A DNA stretch of 64,000 nt from Nitrososphaeria archaeon (GTDB lineage: Archaea; Thermoproteota; Nitrososphaeria; Nitrososphaerales; JACAEJ01), in contig JARVKB010000004.1 of assembly GCA_029775925.1 (NCBI GenBank), forward strand, positions 62,001-126,000. Direction: 5' to 3'. Within the stretch, counting starts at the first letter, position 1. Each line of letters starts with the position of its first letter. The notes beneath the pieces are model-generated. The model saw only the letters and a program-made list of their open reading frames with translations. It did no database searches and was not told where the DNA came from. A program made the translations under genes and the position numbers. This document shows positions 26,593 to 35,717 of this stretch, one piece after another.

Positions 26593-26895
26593 ATGGGGAT
26601 TAATAATTTTGAGGAAAAGTTGGCAAAGAAAAGGAAAAGCAGAGGAAGAGCGAAGGGCGGTAAAGGAAGATCGGATTATATCCATTGTAGCAACTGTGGC
26701 ACACTGATTCCTAGAGATAAAGCCAAGAAGTTCACTTCAAGGATTAGCTTAGTAGAACCTTCATTGGCAAAGGAGTTAAGGGCAGCTGGAACTTATATCG
26801 CTGCACCGAAAACTGTAAAGTATTACTGTGTCTCGTGCGCTGTTCACTACGGTCTTGTTAAGGTAAGAGCAAAAGACGAGCGCCGCTTGTATTAA
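26593..26895 (+). CDS. rps26e: Small ribosomal subunit protein S26e
   Basis: A 100-residue S26e-type protein, found in eukaryotes and TACK-type archaea. It has a basic N-terminus KKRKSRGRAKGGKGRSDYIHCSNCGTLIPRDKA, a second cysteine pair CVSCAVHYGLVKVR, and the zinc-ribbon spacing expected for the family. In eukaryotes it contacts mRNA near the exit site. It follows nep1 on the plus strand with a gap of 32 bases. Confidence 0.93.
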   Translation: MGINNFEEKLAKKRKSRGRAKGGKGRSDYIHCSNCGTLIPRDKAKKFTSRISLVEPSLAKELRAAGTYIAAPKTVKYYCVSCAVHYGLVKVRAKDERRLY

Positions 26896-27210
26896 TCTTT
26901 GCAAAATATCATCCTATATGCTTTCTATAGTCCTTGCTCCATTTTCTGATCGAATATAATACTTAGGTAATGGTTAGAAATTTTATATGTTTTTGTTCTA
27001 AAATTTTTATCTTAGAAAAGAAAAATTTTTCTTATTAATTTATTGTTGATTTATCAAATTCCTTTTTCAAATTAATAATTTATGATCGAAACGAACAATA
27101 CCTAAATCTTCATTGTGTTTTTATTACTTTGTTTTAATTATAAAAAGCGTAAAGTTGAAAAGAATGTCCTTAAAATCTTTTATATAGGATACAAAATCAG
27201 GGTGGACATA
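26896..27210. other. Gene-free AT-rich spacer before S12
   Basis: A stretch of 315 bases with no convincing gene. The ORF track extends S12 back to 27115, but those 32 extra residues are AT-rich sequence unlike any S12. The region is expected to hold the promoter of the S12-S7 pair. I see no tRNA, C/D box pair or strong hairpin in it. Confidence 0.6.
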
Positions 27211-27654
27211 TTGTCCAAATCAAAGTCTCCTAGAGGGGAAAACGCTGGAAGAAAGCTGAGGAAGAAAAGGCAGAAGTTAAGATGGTCTGACAAGTACTAC
27301 AAGCGTAGGCTATTAATGCTCGATAAGAAAGCAGATCCGCTTGAAGGAGCCCCACAAGCTAGAGCGATAGTTTTAGAGAAGGTTGGGGTCGAATCTAAGC
27401 AACCCAACTCTGCCATAAGAAAATGTGTTCGAGTCCAATTAGTAAAGAATGGTAAGCAGATAACAGCTTTCCTTCCTGGAGATGGTGCATTAAACTATGT
27501 GGATGAGCATGATGAAGTTTTAATTGAAGGAATAGGTGGTTCTATGGGGAGATCGATGGGAGACATACCTGGAGTAAGATGGAAAGTGTCTATGGTAAAT
27601 GGAGTCTCTTTAAATATGCTCGTTTTAGGTAAGAAAGAGAAGCCTAGAAGGTAA
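27211..27654 (+). CDS. rps12: Small ribosomal subunit protein S12
   Basis: A 147-residue archaeal S12 (S23e type). It contains [20 protein letters not shown], the decoding-centre loops [10 protein letters not shown] and the [22 protein letters not shown] end. I start it at the TTG at 27211, which follows a GGGTGG ribosome site and gives the normal N-terminus MSKSKSPRG; the track start at 27115 is too early. S7 follows directly; the RNA polymerase genes, NusA and EF-Tu commonly linked to S12 are absent. Confidence 0.95.
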   Translation: MSKSKSPRGENAGRKLRKKRQKLRWSDKYYKRRLLMLDKKADPLEGAPQARAIVLEKVGVESKQPNSAIRKCVRVQLVKNGKQITAFLPGDGALNYVDEHDEVLIEGIGGSMGRSMGDIPGVRWKVSMVNGVSLNMLVLGKKEKPRR

Positions 27655-27660
27655 GAAAAA

Positions 27661-28257
27661 TTGACTACAGAGAAACTATTATTATTTAGGAAATGGGATT
27701 TCAGTGAAGTTAAGGTTAAAGACAAGGGCTTAGAGAGGGTAATTTCTCTTAAGCCTATTATCGTACCTACATCAATGGGAAGGCACGAACATCGTAAGTT
27801 TGCAAAGGCTGAAGTGAACATAGTAGAGCGTTTAGTTAACAATCTTATGCACTTTGGCAAAAAATATGCTAAAAATACAGGAAGGATGGGAGGAAAAAAG
27901 GCGAGAGCCATAAATATAGTAAAAGCTGCCTTTGATATAATACACTTAAAGACTGGCGGTAATCCTATAGAGTATCTTGTTCGTGCTGTAGAGAACGCTT
28001 CTCCAAACGAAGACACAACAAGAATAAGTTACGGTGGTGTAGTATACCATATTTCAGTAGATATATCTCCTTTAAGAAGGTTAGATCTTGCCTTGAGATT
28101 CATAACAGAAGGGGCGAGAGAAGCAAGTTTCTCTAATCCAAAAACAATAGAGGAGGCTTTGGCAGACGAGATTATAATGGCTGCAAACAAAGATGTAAAT
28201 AGTTACTCTATAAAGAAAAAGAACGAACAAGAAAGAATAGCCATGGCATCAAGGTAA
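27661..28257 (+). CDS. rps7: Small ribosomal subunit protein S7
   Basis: A 198-residue archaeal S7 (S5e type) that nucleates the head of the small subunit. Hallmarks: LFRKWDFSEVKVKDKGLERVISL, IVPTSMGRHEHRKFAKAEVNIVERLVN, NPIEYLVRAVENASPNEDTTRI and the C-terminal RIAMASR. The start is TTG six bases after the S12 stop. It converges with L29. Confidence 0.97.
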   Translation: MTTEKLLLFRKWDFSEVKVKDKGLERVISLKPIIVPTSMGRHEHRKFAKAEVNIVERLVNNLMHFGKKYAKNTGRMGGKKARAINIVKAAFDIIHLKTGGNPIEYLVRAVENASPNEDTTRISYGGVVYHISVDISPLRRLDLALRFITEGAREASFSNPKTIEEALADEIIMAANKDVNSYSIKKKNEQERIAMASR

Positions 28258-28299
28258 ATGAATTTTAACTTTATATTAAACCCTTATTATATAATATTC

Positions 28300-28497
28300 T
28301 CACTTTCTTTCGTTAATTATAGTAAGAATTCTTGCTATGTTTTTTCTTATAGCTCTAATCTTTCCTGTCTCTTTTCTTAAAGTGCCTCTCTTTGATGCAT
28401 TCTTTAACTTAACCAATTCAGCTTTTAATTCAATAAGCTTTTCTTTAAGCTCTTCATCCTTAAGTTTCCTCAAATCATTGATCTTTAGTTTCGACAT
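28300..28497 (-). CDS. rpl29: Large ribosomal subunit protein L29
   Basis: A 65-residue L29 protein, two antiparallel helices: LKDEELKEKLIELKAELVKLKNASKRGTLRKETGKIRAIRKNIARILTIINE. The internal LRxETGKIRxIRKNIAR is diagnostic. It overlaps the S3 stop by 23 bases and ends the short L22-S3-L29 cluster. Confidence 0.95.
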   Translation of the reverse strand: MSKLKINDLRKLKDEELKEKLIELKAELVKLKNASKRGTLRKETGKIRAIRKNIARILTIINERK

Positions 28498-29128
28498 TGA
28501 CTTTTCCCTCCTTTTCAGGACTTTCTTCAGGCTTCTTTTCTATTATTTCAACTTCAGGAGGTAAAACATTCTTTAAAGCAATTCTTACCTTTATCCCATA
28601 AAGCCCCATCTTGAGCAATACGTGGGTTGTAGCCTCCCTAACGACCTTTAAAGCGGTATCACCACTCTTGGGAATAACTCCGGCTCTATACTTCTCATAA
28701 TGCGCTCTTTCACTTCTTATCTTTCCAGAAATAATTATCTCTGCGCCCATGGCGCCAGCATTCATTATAGAGTTCAAAGCCCAGAGAGCAGATCTTCTAA
28801 AGGCTCCTCCTCTGACAATGTTTTGAGCTATCCTGTTAGCCATGACCAAAGGATTAAGTTCCGGAACTTCGACTTCTAAAACTGAGATTTGGGGATTGGG
28901 AAAACCAAAATTTTTCTCTATTAAAGAGGATAGCTCTTTAATTCCCATGCCACGTCTTCCTATAACTAAACCAGGTCTTGTGACAAAAATTGTTATCCTT
29001 GCCCCTATTGGCGTTTTAAAAACATCTACCCCTCCATACCCTGCATCGGCTAGCTCTTTTTGTAGAAATTCATCTAGCTCAGCATTCTTAGCATAATTTC
29101 TCATGATATTTTTTATTGCCGACATCAT
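28475..29128 (-). CDS. rps3: Small ribosomal subunit protein S3
   Basis: A 217-residue archaeal S3. The KH domain spans about residues 15-90 (VTRPGLVIGRRGMGIKELS with the GxxG-type loop), followed by the S3 C-terminal domain (GAMGAEIIISGKIRSERAHYEKYRAGVIPKSGD). The acidic/lysine-rich tail EKKPEESPEKEGK is typical. It shares four bases with L22 upstream. Confidence 0.97.
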   Translation of the reverse strand: MMSAIKNIMRNYAKNAELDEFLQKELADAGYGGVDVFKTPIGARITIFVTRPGLVIGRRGMGIKELSSLIEKNFGFPNPQISVLEVEVPELNPLVMANRIAQNIVRGGAFRRSALWALNSIMNAGAMGAEIIISGKIRSERAHYEKYRAGVIPKSGDTALKVVREATTHVLLKMGLYGIKVRIALKNVLPPEVEIIEKKPEESPEKEGKVNVETKDQ

Positions 29129-29589
29129 AAAGCCTCCTTACCTACTAATTCTATATGCACTAAAGTATTGAATTTTGGTGAAGAACGACCATAAGCTCGT
29201 GGTATGTACCTTTTAATTTTTACTCCCCTCATAACTGCAGCATGAATTATAATAAGCTTCTCAGTATCTAATCCCTTAAACTCTGCATTAGTCTCAAGAT
29301 TCTTAACGACCTTAAGTATTTCTTTTGCTGCCTTCACAGGGTAACCTCCAGCATGGAATTTAAATTGAGAATTTATGTGTGGTACTTCTTTCTTATACCT
29401 TCTAAAAGGTACTGTCTGTCTCTTATTTATAACGTCTTCTAAGAATTTTTTAGCTTTAGTTAAGCTCATGCCTTTAATTAAAGCACAGATTTCTCTAGCC
29501 TTTTTTGGAGATACATCCACCTCTCTCCCGCTAGCTCTAACTTGTGTGAGTGGATCGTAACCTATGAAGCTATATTTGAATGCAGGCAA
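29125..29589 (-). CDS. rpl22: Large ribosomal subunit protein L22
   Basis: A 154-residue archaeal L22 (L17e type) with SPKKAREICALIKGMSLTKAKKFLEDVI and the exit-tunnel hairpin near RGVKIKRYIPRAYGRSSPKFN. In most archaea S19 and L2 precede L22, but here an unrelated divergent gene lies 83 bases upstream, so L22 starts its own transcript. Confidence 0.97.
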   Translation of the reverse strand: MPAFKYSFIGYDPLTQVRASGREVDVSPKKAREICALIKGMSLTKAKKFLEDVINKRQTVPFRRYKKEVPHINSQFKFHAGGYPVKAAKEILKVVKNLETNAEFKGLDTEKLIIIHAAVMRGVKIKRYIPRAYGRSSPKFNTLVHIELVGKEAL

Positions 29590-29671
29590 GGGACGTTAAC
29601 CTATCTAAACTGGGTCGTATATCGTATAAGATAAATACTTTGCTTTAAAAAGTTTTAAAGAAAGAGCGCCA

Positions 29672-30430
29672 TTGAGGGATGACAAGCTCTCCGAGATAAC
29701 AAATAGCCCCGCAAGAGTTAGAATCCTTGAAATAATCGGGGAGAAGGGGAGCGTAAGCTTCACAGAAATAAAACGCGAGACAGGATTAAGTACAGGCTCG
29801 ATTTATTATCATCTTTACTACCTTAAGGATTATGTGGCTAGAGACGCTGATAGAAGATATAGCTTAACCGAGAGAGGCAAGCGCTTATTAGAGAAGATGG
29901 GCATGAAAACTTTGGTAAAAGAGGAAATAAGCCTTGCTGCAAAATTTCTTTCCATTATAACTCTTGCACCCATTCTCAAACGTACAACACAATCAAAGCA
30001 GAGTTGTGTTACCACAATAATATTAGCCTTAGCTTTTGGTTCAATCGCAAACCTATACTCAGCTTCAAATCAGTTCCTATTATCGGTACCAGGCAAAGAT
30101 ATAATTGACCCTATAGTATCAACAATCGTAACAGGATGGTTGTTGACTTTTATCCTTGCCGAGTTATTCTCATTTGTTGCAACAGAAGTAAAGATCGGAG
30201 GAGAGTTGGAGCTTTTCACCACAATAGCTTTAAGCTTTATACCTCTCTACATATATTCTTATGTCTCAAATTTTCAATATTCAAGTAGTGTTCTTGTTCC
30301 CATGCAAATTTGGAGTGCTATACTTCTTGCAGGAGGTTTGAATATATCTAAAGGAGTTAAGTTAACTTACTCATTTATCTTCAGCCTTATAGTGCTTTAC
30401 TTATCAATTTACATATGGTTTACAATATGA
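29672..30430 (+). CDS. Winged-helix transcription regulator with C-terminal membrane domain
   Basis: A 252-residue protein. Residues about 5-75 are an ArsR/MarR-like winged helix (ARVRILEIIGEKGSVSFTEIKRETGLSTGSIYYHLYYLKDYV ... YSLTERGKRLLEKMG). Residues about 100-252 contain four or five hydrophobic helices resembling a Yip1-like membrane domain. Such one-component membrane regulators are common in archaea; the signal and target are unknown. The start is a TTG at 29672 or nearby. It is divergent from the L22-S3-L29 cluster, with which it shares an 82-base promoter region. Confidence 0.8.
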   Translation: MRDDKLSEITNSPARVRILEIIGEKGSVSFTEIKRETGLSTGSIYYHLYYLKDYVARDADRRYSLTERGKRLLEKMGMKTLVKEEISLAAKFLSIITLAPILKRTTQSKQSCVTTIILALAFGSIANLYSASNQFLLSVPGKDIIDPIVSTIVTGWLLTFILAELFSFVATEVKIGGELELFTTIALSFIPLYIYSYVSNFQYSSSVLVPMQIWSAILLAGGLNISKGVKLTYSFIFSLIVLYLSIYIWFTI

Positions 30431-30652
30431 AAAATTAAGTATTAAAAATGTCAGTTTCTATATTTAGTTATCGAATGGATAATTTTTTGATCATACCAAG
30501 CAACAAAGGGCTACTTTGAACTATAAAGAAAAAAATTAAACTCGTTCTTCTTTTATTTCAATTTACTCTACTTTTGCGTTTATAAGGAAAACGATGCTTT
30601 ACCCAATCCTAAAGCCAAACATTAATTTAGTCCGTGTCCGTCATCAGTCATT

Positions 30653-32194
30653 ATGGATACTATAACGCCAGAAGAGATGAGCATAGCAGATGAGAATTCA
30701 GAATATTTAGGAGTACCTAGATTACTCTTAATGGAAAATGCAGGAAGAGCGATATCAGATTTTGTAAAAGGAAGGTTAAAGAAGAATCAAAAAAATAAAG
30801 TAGTGATAGTGGCTGGAACTGGGAATAATGGTGGGGATGGTTTAGTATGTGCAAGGCATCTTGCCGGTCAAGCAGATGTTATGATTATCTTATTAGGGAG
30901 AGCAGAGGAAATTAAGACAGAAGAAGCAGCAAAGAACTGGCAAATTATAGAAAATATGATTCTTAATGTTCGATACGCTCAGTCTCCTGATATTCAATCT
31001 TTGATGAATCTAAGAAGTGAGATAGAAGATGCAGATATAATAATTGACGCTATATTTGGTACAGGTATAAAAGGCAAAATAGGAGAACCCTTCTCATCAG
31101 CTATAGATATAATAAACTCATCAAAAGGCTTCAAGATAGCCATCGATGTGCCATCGGGATTAGATCCTCTAACAGGAGATGTCCATGATAAGTCTGTGAG
31201 GGCAGATGTTACATTAACTTTACATAAAATGAAACCAGGACTGATTAATAAAAAAGAAATAACTGGTAATGTCATGATCGCTCCAATAGGAATGCCTCCT
31301 GAGGCTGAAATATTAGCAGGTCCTGGCGATGTGCGCTATTCTATGAAGCCGAGGAGTAAATACTCAAAAAAAGGAGACTTTGGGCGCTTATTAATAGTGG
31401 GAGGCAGTAAAGAATACTCTGGAGCACCAACCCTGGCCGCTCTAGCGGCACTTCGTACCGGGATCGATATAGTCATAATAGCATCGCCAAAGAGTGTTGC
31501 CGATGTAATAAGATCCTTCTCCCCAAATCTAATAGTAACAAAGCTTAAGGATGATTATCTAACATCAAAAGACATCCCAGAGTTAAAGAGTTTGGCAGAA
31601 AGATGCACGAGTATACTAGTAGGTCCAGGGCTTGGGTTAGAAGAAGAAACAAAGATAGCCGTTCTGAGCTTCATGAAAGAAACAGGAAAGGATAAGCCAA
31701 TGTTAGTTGATGCAGACGCTTTGAAGGCTTTATCAGAAGAGCCTACATGCTTAAAGAATTATCCAACAATAATAACACCTCACGCAGGAGAATTTGAAAT
31801 CGTAACTCATAGCAAAATAGCACCGCCAGAAAAGCTCAAGGACAGGATAGAGCAAGTGTTGAGAGAAGCAAAGAAAATGGGTTTAACCATATTATTAAAA
31901 GCACATACAGACATAATATCTAATGGAGTTAATTACAAAATAAATTTGACAGGAAATCCTGGAATGACGGTTGGTGGCACTGGAGATGTGCTCTCAGGAA
32001 TAGCTGCTACTTTGTTAGCTTGGGGAATAAAACCATTTAGAGCTGCTTGTGCTGCTGCGTTTATATCTGGATTTGCAGGAGATTTGGCAGTAAAAGATAA
32101 GGGTTACCATATAGTTGCTACTGATGTTATTAATAATATTCATAAGGTGTTGAAAAAATTTGATACACCTTTATTTACTATTAAAAAAACTTAA
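30653..32194 (+). CDS. nnr: Bifunctional NAD(P)HX epimerase/dehydratase
   Basis: A 513-residue fusion. The N-terminal half is the YjeF_N epimerase (LLMENAGRAISDFVKG, GTGNNGGDGLVCARHL, DAIFGTGIKGKIGEPF, DVPSGLDPLTGDV). The C-terminal half is the ribokinase-like dehydratase (LIVGGSKEYSGAPTLAALAALRTGID, ADALKAL, ITPHAGEFEIVT, GNPGMTVGGTGDVLSGIAAT). Together they repair hydrated NAD(P)H. About 220 bases precede it without a recognisable gene. Confidence 0.96.
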   Translation: MDTITPEEMSIADENSEYLGVPRLLLMENAGRAISDFVKGRLKKNQKNKVVIVAGTGNNGGDGLVCARHLAGQADVMIILLGRAEEIKTEEAAKNWQIIENMILNVRYAQSPDIQSLMNLRSEIEDADIIIDAIFGTGIKGKIGEPFSSAIDIINSSKGFKIAIDVPSGLDPLTGDVHDKSVRADVTLTLHKMKPGLINKKEITGNVMIAPIGMPPEAEILAGPGDVRYSMKPRSKYSKKGDFGRLLIVGGSKEYSGAPTLAALAALRTGIDIVIIASPKSVADVIRSFSPNLIVTKLKDDYLTSKDIPELKSLAERCTSILVGPGLGLEEETKIAVLSFMKETGKDKPMLVDADALKALSEEPTCLKNYPTIITPHAGEFEIVTHSKIAPPEKLKDRIEQVLREAKKMGLTILLKAHTDIISNGVNYKINLTGNPGMTVGGTGDVLSGIAATLLAWGIKPFRAACAAAFISGFAGDLAVKDKGYHIVATDVINNIHKVLKKFDTPLFTIKKT

Positions 32195-32211
32195 AACACC
32201 TTTCCATAAAG

Positions 32212-32844
32212 ATGGTTTTGATTAAAATGAATTTTACAAGAAATGGGACTTTTAGCTGGATAGAATTTAAGCATTTGATAATCGCATGGCTTATAATTGG
32301 ATTATCTTTTTCCATAGCTATATCAAGACCTTTAGATTTTAATCATTTACCGGCTTTCCTAGAAATATACATGATCTCCTTATTAACAATAGGCATTGGA
32401 TTTGTTGGACATGAATTAACTCATAAATTCGTAGCTCAAAGGTATGGGTGTTTAGCAGAGTTTAGGATATGGCCTTTAGGATTAATACTCGCATTATTTT
32501 TTGCACTTTTCTTAGGAGTAGTATTTGCAGCTCCAGGAGCAGTTTATATTATGCCATCCTCATACGGTTTAGGTTCGTTTATCACTGATAAAGAGAACGG
32601 GATAATAGCTCTATCAGGTTCACTTGCAAACTTTCTCTTTGCCATATTTTTCTTCACCCTTACTTTTTATGGAGGGATATTATACAAGATAGGATCCATA
32701 GGATTTTTCATTAACCTTTTTCTAGCAGCTTTTAACATGATACCCTTTCCACCTATAGATGGCCATAAAGTATTCATTTGGAATAAAGTAATTTGGGCCA
32801 TAGTGGCCATACCATTATGGCTTATGGTTCTTATATTGATGTAA
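32212..32844 (+). CDS. Site-2 protease-like M50 membrane metalloprotease
   Basis: A 210-residue membrane protein with about five to six hydrophobic helices. The zinc motif is HELTH (GHELTHKFVAQRYGC) in the second membrane segment, and the third ligand is in FNMIPFPPIDGHKVF near the C-terminus, as in S2P proteases. Substrates of archaeal copies are unknown. It begins 17 bases after the nnr stop; an ATG at 32227 (MNFTRNG) is an alternative start. Confidence 0.88.
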   Translation: MVLIKMNFTRNGTFSWIEFKHLIIAWLIIGLSFSIAISRPLDFNHLPAFLEIYMISLLTIGIGFVGHELTHKFVAQRYGCLAEFRIWPLGLILALFFALFLGVVFAAPGAVYIMPSSYGLGSFITDKENGIIALSGSLANFLFAIFFFTLTFYGGILYKIGSIGFFINLFLAAFNMIPFPPIDGHKVFIWNKVIWAIVAIPLWLMVLILM

Positions 32845-32950
32845 GAGGTGATAAGTATGACTTTTAGCTCTAAAATATTTTTACCTTTCGTAAATTATCT
32901 TTATCCTAAATGTATAAAGTTAGTGAATGTTTACTTTTTCAAGGCTAGAA

Positions 32951-33601
32951 ATGACTGACTTTACAAGAAAGTGGGTAAGAAACGACTCCACAAATTTTAA
33001 GGATAAAATAATAGATACTATTAAATCTAAAGAATTCATAAAGCCCTTAATAGAGAATACTATGAGGCAAATCCAAATTCAGATGGCTAAGCTTGATTCT
33101 TCTTGTGTCAGGCTTAGGGAAAGAGGTATAACTATCTTTAACAAAATTGTTTTAGCAATTCAAAAACAAGATATGCAACATGCTTCTATATTCGCGAACG
33201 AATTAGCAGAGGTCAGAAAGATGGACAAAATGGTCACTCAAGCCAAACTTGCTTTGGAGCAGATAATGATGAGACTCGATACAGCTAAGGACTTAGGCGA
33301 CATAGTTATTGCATTAAAACCTGCAATTTATGCAGCAAAAAACATTAAATCAGATCTCTCAAAAATAACTCCTGAAGCTGAGAAGAATATTGAAGAGATT
33401 AGTAATCTTCTTAATGAAATTGTGACAAGTGTTAGTCAAACCGATTTAGAGCGGATAAGCTTTGAAGCTGCAAATCAAGACGCTGAAAAGATAATTGCAG
33501 AAGCATCAATAGTAGCTGAACAAAAGGTTAAGGAAACATTCCCTGAACTTCCTAAGTCCCTTGCTCAGATAATAAGTGAAAAAATATCAGAAACAGCTTA
33601 A
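32951..33601 (+). CDS. cdvB: ESCRT-III-like protein, CdvB family
   Basis: A 216-residue helical protein with the Snf7/Vps24 fold: a basic N-terminal helix, a long alpha hairpin (MRQIQIQMAKLDSSCVRLRERGITIFNKIVLAIQKQDMQHASIFANELAEVRKMDKMVTQAKLALEQIMMRLD), and acidic C-terminal helices. In Sulfolobus CdvB and its paralogues drive cell division and vesicle release together with the CdvC ATPase. There is no broken winged helix at the C-terminus, so it may be a CdvB1/B2-like paralogue. I start it at the ATG at 32951; the track adds eight residues. CdvA and CdvC are not in the window. Confidence 0.9.
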   Translation: MTDFTRKWVRNDSTNFKDKIIDTIKSKEFIKPLIENTMRQIQIQMAKLDSSCVRLRERGITIFNKIVLAIQKQDMQHASIFANELAEVRKMDKMVTQAKLALEQIMMRLDTAKDLGDIVIALKPAIYAAKNIKSDLSKITPEAEKNIEEISNLLNEIVTSVSQTDLERISFEAANQDAEKIIAEASIVAEQKVKETFPELPKSLAQIISEKISETA

Positions 33602-33633
33602 TAGTTGAGATTTAATTCAAATAATAATAAAAT

Positions 33634-33924
33634 TTACTCTAAATTAATTAACCTTCCATATTTCCCTACATTAAGTTTCAATTCTCCTCTAAAGCTATTT
33701 GTATAACCATTCTCTATTCTTACTCTGGAACCTAATTGAACCTTACTTATATCATCATCCCAAAGTGATAATTTTACTGTTCCAGAAGCATCCTGTAAAA
33801 TACAGTCAACGACCCTTGCCTTTTGTCCACTCCTTAATGTAACGGTTCTAGGTTCTGGAATCTCCAATATGATACCTTCTACATTAACTTTTCTCATACC
33901 GTCTTTTAGTTCACTTATCTTCAT
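33634..33924 (-). CDS. Single OB-fold nucleic-acid-binding protein
   Basis: A 96-residue protein consisting of one RPA-like OB fold: MRKVNVEGIILEIPEPRTVTLRSGQKARVVDCILQDASGTVKLSLWDDD, then LGSRVRIENGYTNSFRGELKLNVGKYG. It resembles the DNA-binding domain of crenarchaeal SSB but lacks the long acidic tail. It probably binds single-stranded DNA or RNA. Monocistronic. Confidence 0.88.
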   Translation of the reverse strand: MKISELKDGMRKVNVEGIILEIPEPRTVTLRSGQKARVVDCILQDASGTVKLSLWDDDISKVQLGSRVRIENGYTNSFRGELKLNVGKYGRLINLE

Positions 33925-33983
33925 TTATTTCCAAATTTTGTTATAAAGATGCCATATATAACTTTGAGCTTTTAAGTGAAGAT

Positions 33984-34610
33984 TTAGTCTATAAGAACAA
34001 GACCTGTTAAAGTTATTTTATCACGTGGAGCGAAAGTAGCCTCTAATCCTGCTTTTTTAACAGTAGCATAAACATCTATTCCGACCGATTCCATACTCGG
34101 TCTAGCTTCAAAAGGATGCTTACAAGGCATATTTGGATTACATTTTTCACAGAGCCTACATGAAGTCGCTATAAGACCTGTAGCAAAATAGTATCCCCGT
34201 TTGAAAGCTTCTTTCTCAACAATGTTAACTATATTGTGCAAATGCCTCCAAGCTTCATTAATATAGTTTTCCAACTTATCGCCCATTTTCTTAAATAGAT
34301 CGGGCAAAGTTATATAATCGCTTTTTATGCTTTTTGCCAATTCTTCTGGGTAAGGAAACTCGAACTGGATAATTAGTGCGTATCTGTATTTTTGAAGATA
34401 TTTAGAAAATTCTTCCGGCGGTGGAGTAAAGGGAGGGCACATTAAACATTGTCCATACCAATGGCATGGCGGATATTTACATTTTAGTAAAACTCTCTCA
34501 TCAACAATTACTTGCTTAGTCTTGATGATCTTTGCATCACTCGCCCCATTTTTAATAGCTAATTCACATAACTCTTTTGCATCGGATCTTAACTTCTGCA
34601 AATTTGACAC
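33984..34610 (-). CDS. DUF2284 predicted metal-binding protein
   Basis: A 208-residue DUF2284 protein with two cysteine-rich blocks: CKYPPCHWYGQCLMCPPFTPPPEEF near residue 40 and CRLCEKCNPNMPCKHPFEARPSMESVGID near residue 150. The second looks like a ferredoxin-type [4Fe-4S] site. The family is common in anaerobic archaea and clostridia and often lies near corrinoid or methyl-transfer genes, but its function is unknown. Monocistronic here. Confidence 0.88.
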   Translation of the reverse strand: MSNLQKLRSDAKELCELAIKNGASDAKIIKTKQVIVDERVLLKCKYPPCHWYGQCLMCPPFTPPPEEFSKYLQKYRYALIIQFEFPYPEELAKSIKSDYITLPDLFKKMGDKLENYINEAWRHLHNIVNIVEKEAFKRGYYFATGLIATSCRLCEKCNPNMPCKHPFEARPSMESVGIDVYATVKKAGLEATFAPRDKITLTGLVLID

Positions 34611-34711
34611 ATTCTCACTATAAATTTTTATTATGTCTAAATTTAAAAGAATTACTAAGAATGAGAATCCAAAACCTTACGCTTAAATCCTTAATTTTCA
34701 ACTAATCTGAC

Positions 34712-35716
34712 ATGATCATAATGAGTGATTTGATATTGCTTTCTTCTATTGTTTTTACTCTAACTTTCTCTTTTACTTATTTATTTACCCTTTTTTTGGT
34801 TAAGACTCTCCCAAAAAAAGGATTAGTAGTTGAAGATTACCATAAGCTAAATAAGCCGAAAGTAGCCTGGCCAGGAGGGCCTGCTATTTTATTATCCTTA
34901 TTAATTATTGAGTTAATCCTATACCTTATTTATTTAGACTTAAGAATATTGTCTATAACTTTAGTAACCATAATAGCAGGAATAATAGGTCTCATCGATG
35001 ATAAATGGAGATTTAGAAATGGTTTGATTAAGCCTGTTCTGCTCATTTTGGCAAGCCTACCTATACTTTTATTGGGCGTTTATTGCCCATATCCTTCATT
35101 TCCTATTTTTGGTAGAGTTAGACTTCACTATGTTTATCCTGTGCTTGTTCTGTTGGCTGTACCAATAGTATCAAATGCTACGAATATGATAGACGTTTTA
35201 AATGGTGTATTAAGTGGCTTTATGATGATAGCAACTATGCCTTTAGTATTTGCTTTAATATTAAGAGCAGACTATTCTATAATGGTGGCAACTTTACCAT
35301 TGATAGCATCATCCCTAGCCTTCTACATATTCCACAAATATCCTTCAAAGATATTCCCAGGCGACTCTGGTAGCCTTGCCTTAGGTGCTATGTTTTGTAC
35401 AATAGCTATAGTAGGCAGAGTTGAGATAGTAGCAATAGTATCCATTCTTCCCGCTATAATTAACTCTTTTTTCATTTTATCGAGTGTAAAAAGATTAGTA
35501 GAGCATAGATCTATAAAGGTAAGGCCGGTAATTCTCCTACCAAATGGTAAACTTATGGCATCTAAAGAATCATCGGCACCTATAACCTTAGTAAGAATGA
35601 TACTTGCTGAAGGTCCGTTATCTGAGAAAGAAGTAGTATTTAATATATTCAAACTTACAATATTCTCAGCCTTTCTTGCCTTGATAACAGCTTTACTAAC
35701 ATTTTGGAGAATTTAG
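34712..35716 (+). CDS. Polyprenyl-phosphate sugar-1-phosphate transferase (GPT/MraY superfamily, AglH-like)
   Basis: A 334-residue polytopic membrane protein with about nine to ten helices. The superfamily motifs are present: LIDDKWRFRNG (Mg-binding DD), NATNMIDVLNGVLSG, and FPGDSGSLALGAM. In archaea these enzymes load GlcNAc-1-phosphate onto dolichyl phosphate to start N-glycan assembly. The diacetamido-sugar genes at 36-37.5 kb fit a role in the same pathway. Confidence 0.92.
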   Translation: MIIMSDLILLSSIVFTLTFSFTYLFTLFLVKTLPKKGLVVEDYHKLNKPKVAWPGGPAILLSLLIIELILYLIYLDLRILSITLVTIIAGIIGLIDDKWRFRNGLIKPVLLILASLPILLLGVYCPYPSFPIFGRVRLHYVYPVLVLLAVPIVSNATNMIDVLNGVLSGFMMIATMPLVFALILRADYSIMVATLPLIASSLAFYIFHKYPSKIFPGDSGSLALGAMFCTIAIVGRVEIVAIVSILPAIINSFFILSSVKRLVEHRSIKVRPVILLPNGKLMASKESSAPITLVRMILAEGPLSEKEVVFNIFKLTIFSAFLALITALLTFWRI

Positions 35717-35717
35717 T

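Noticed and set aside
27495-28016. 173-residue minus-strand ORF opposite S12 and S7
   Set aside because: It is the antisense shadow of two unmistakable ribosomal protein genes and resembles no protein family.
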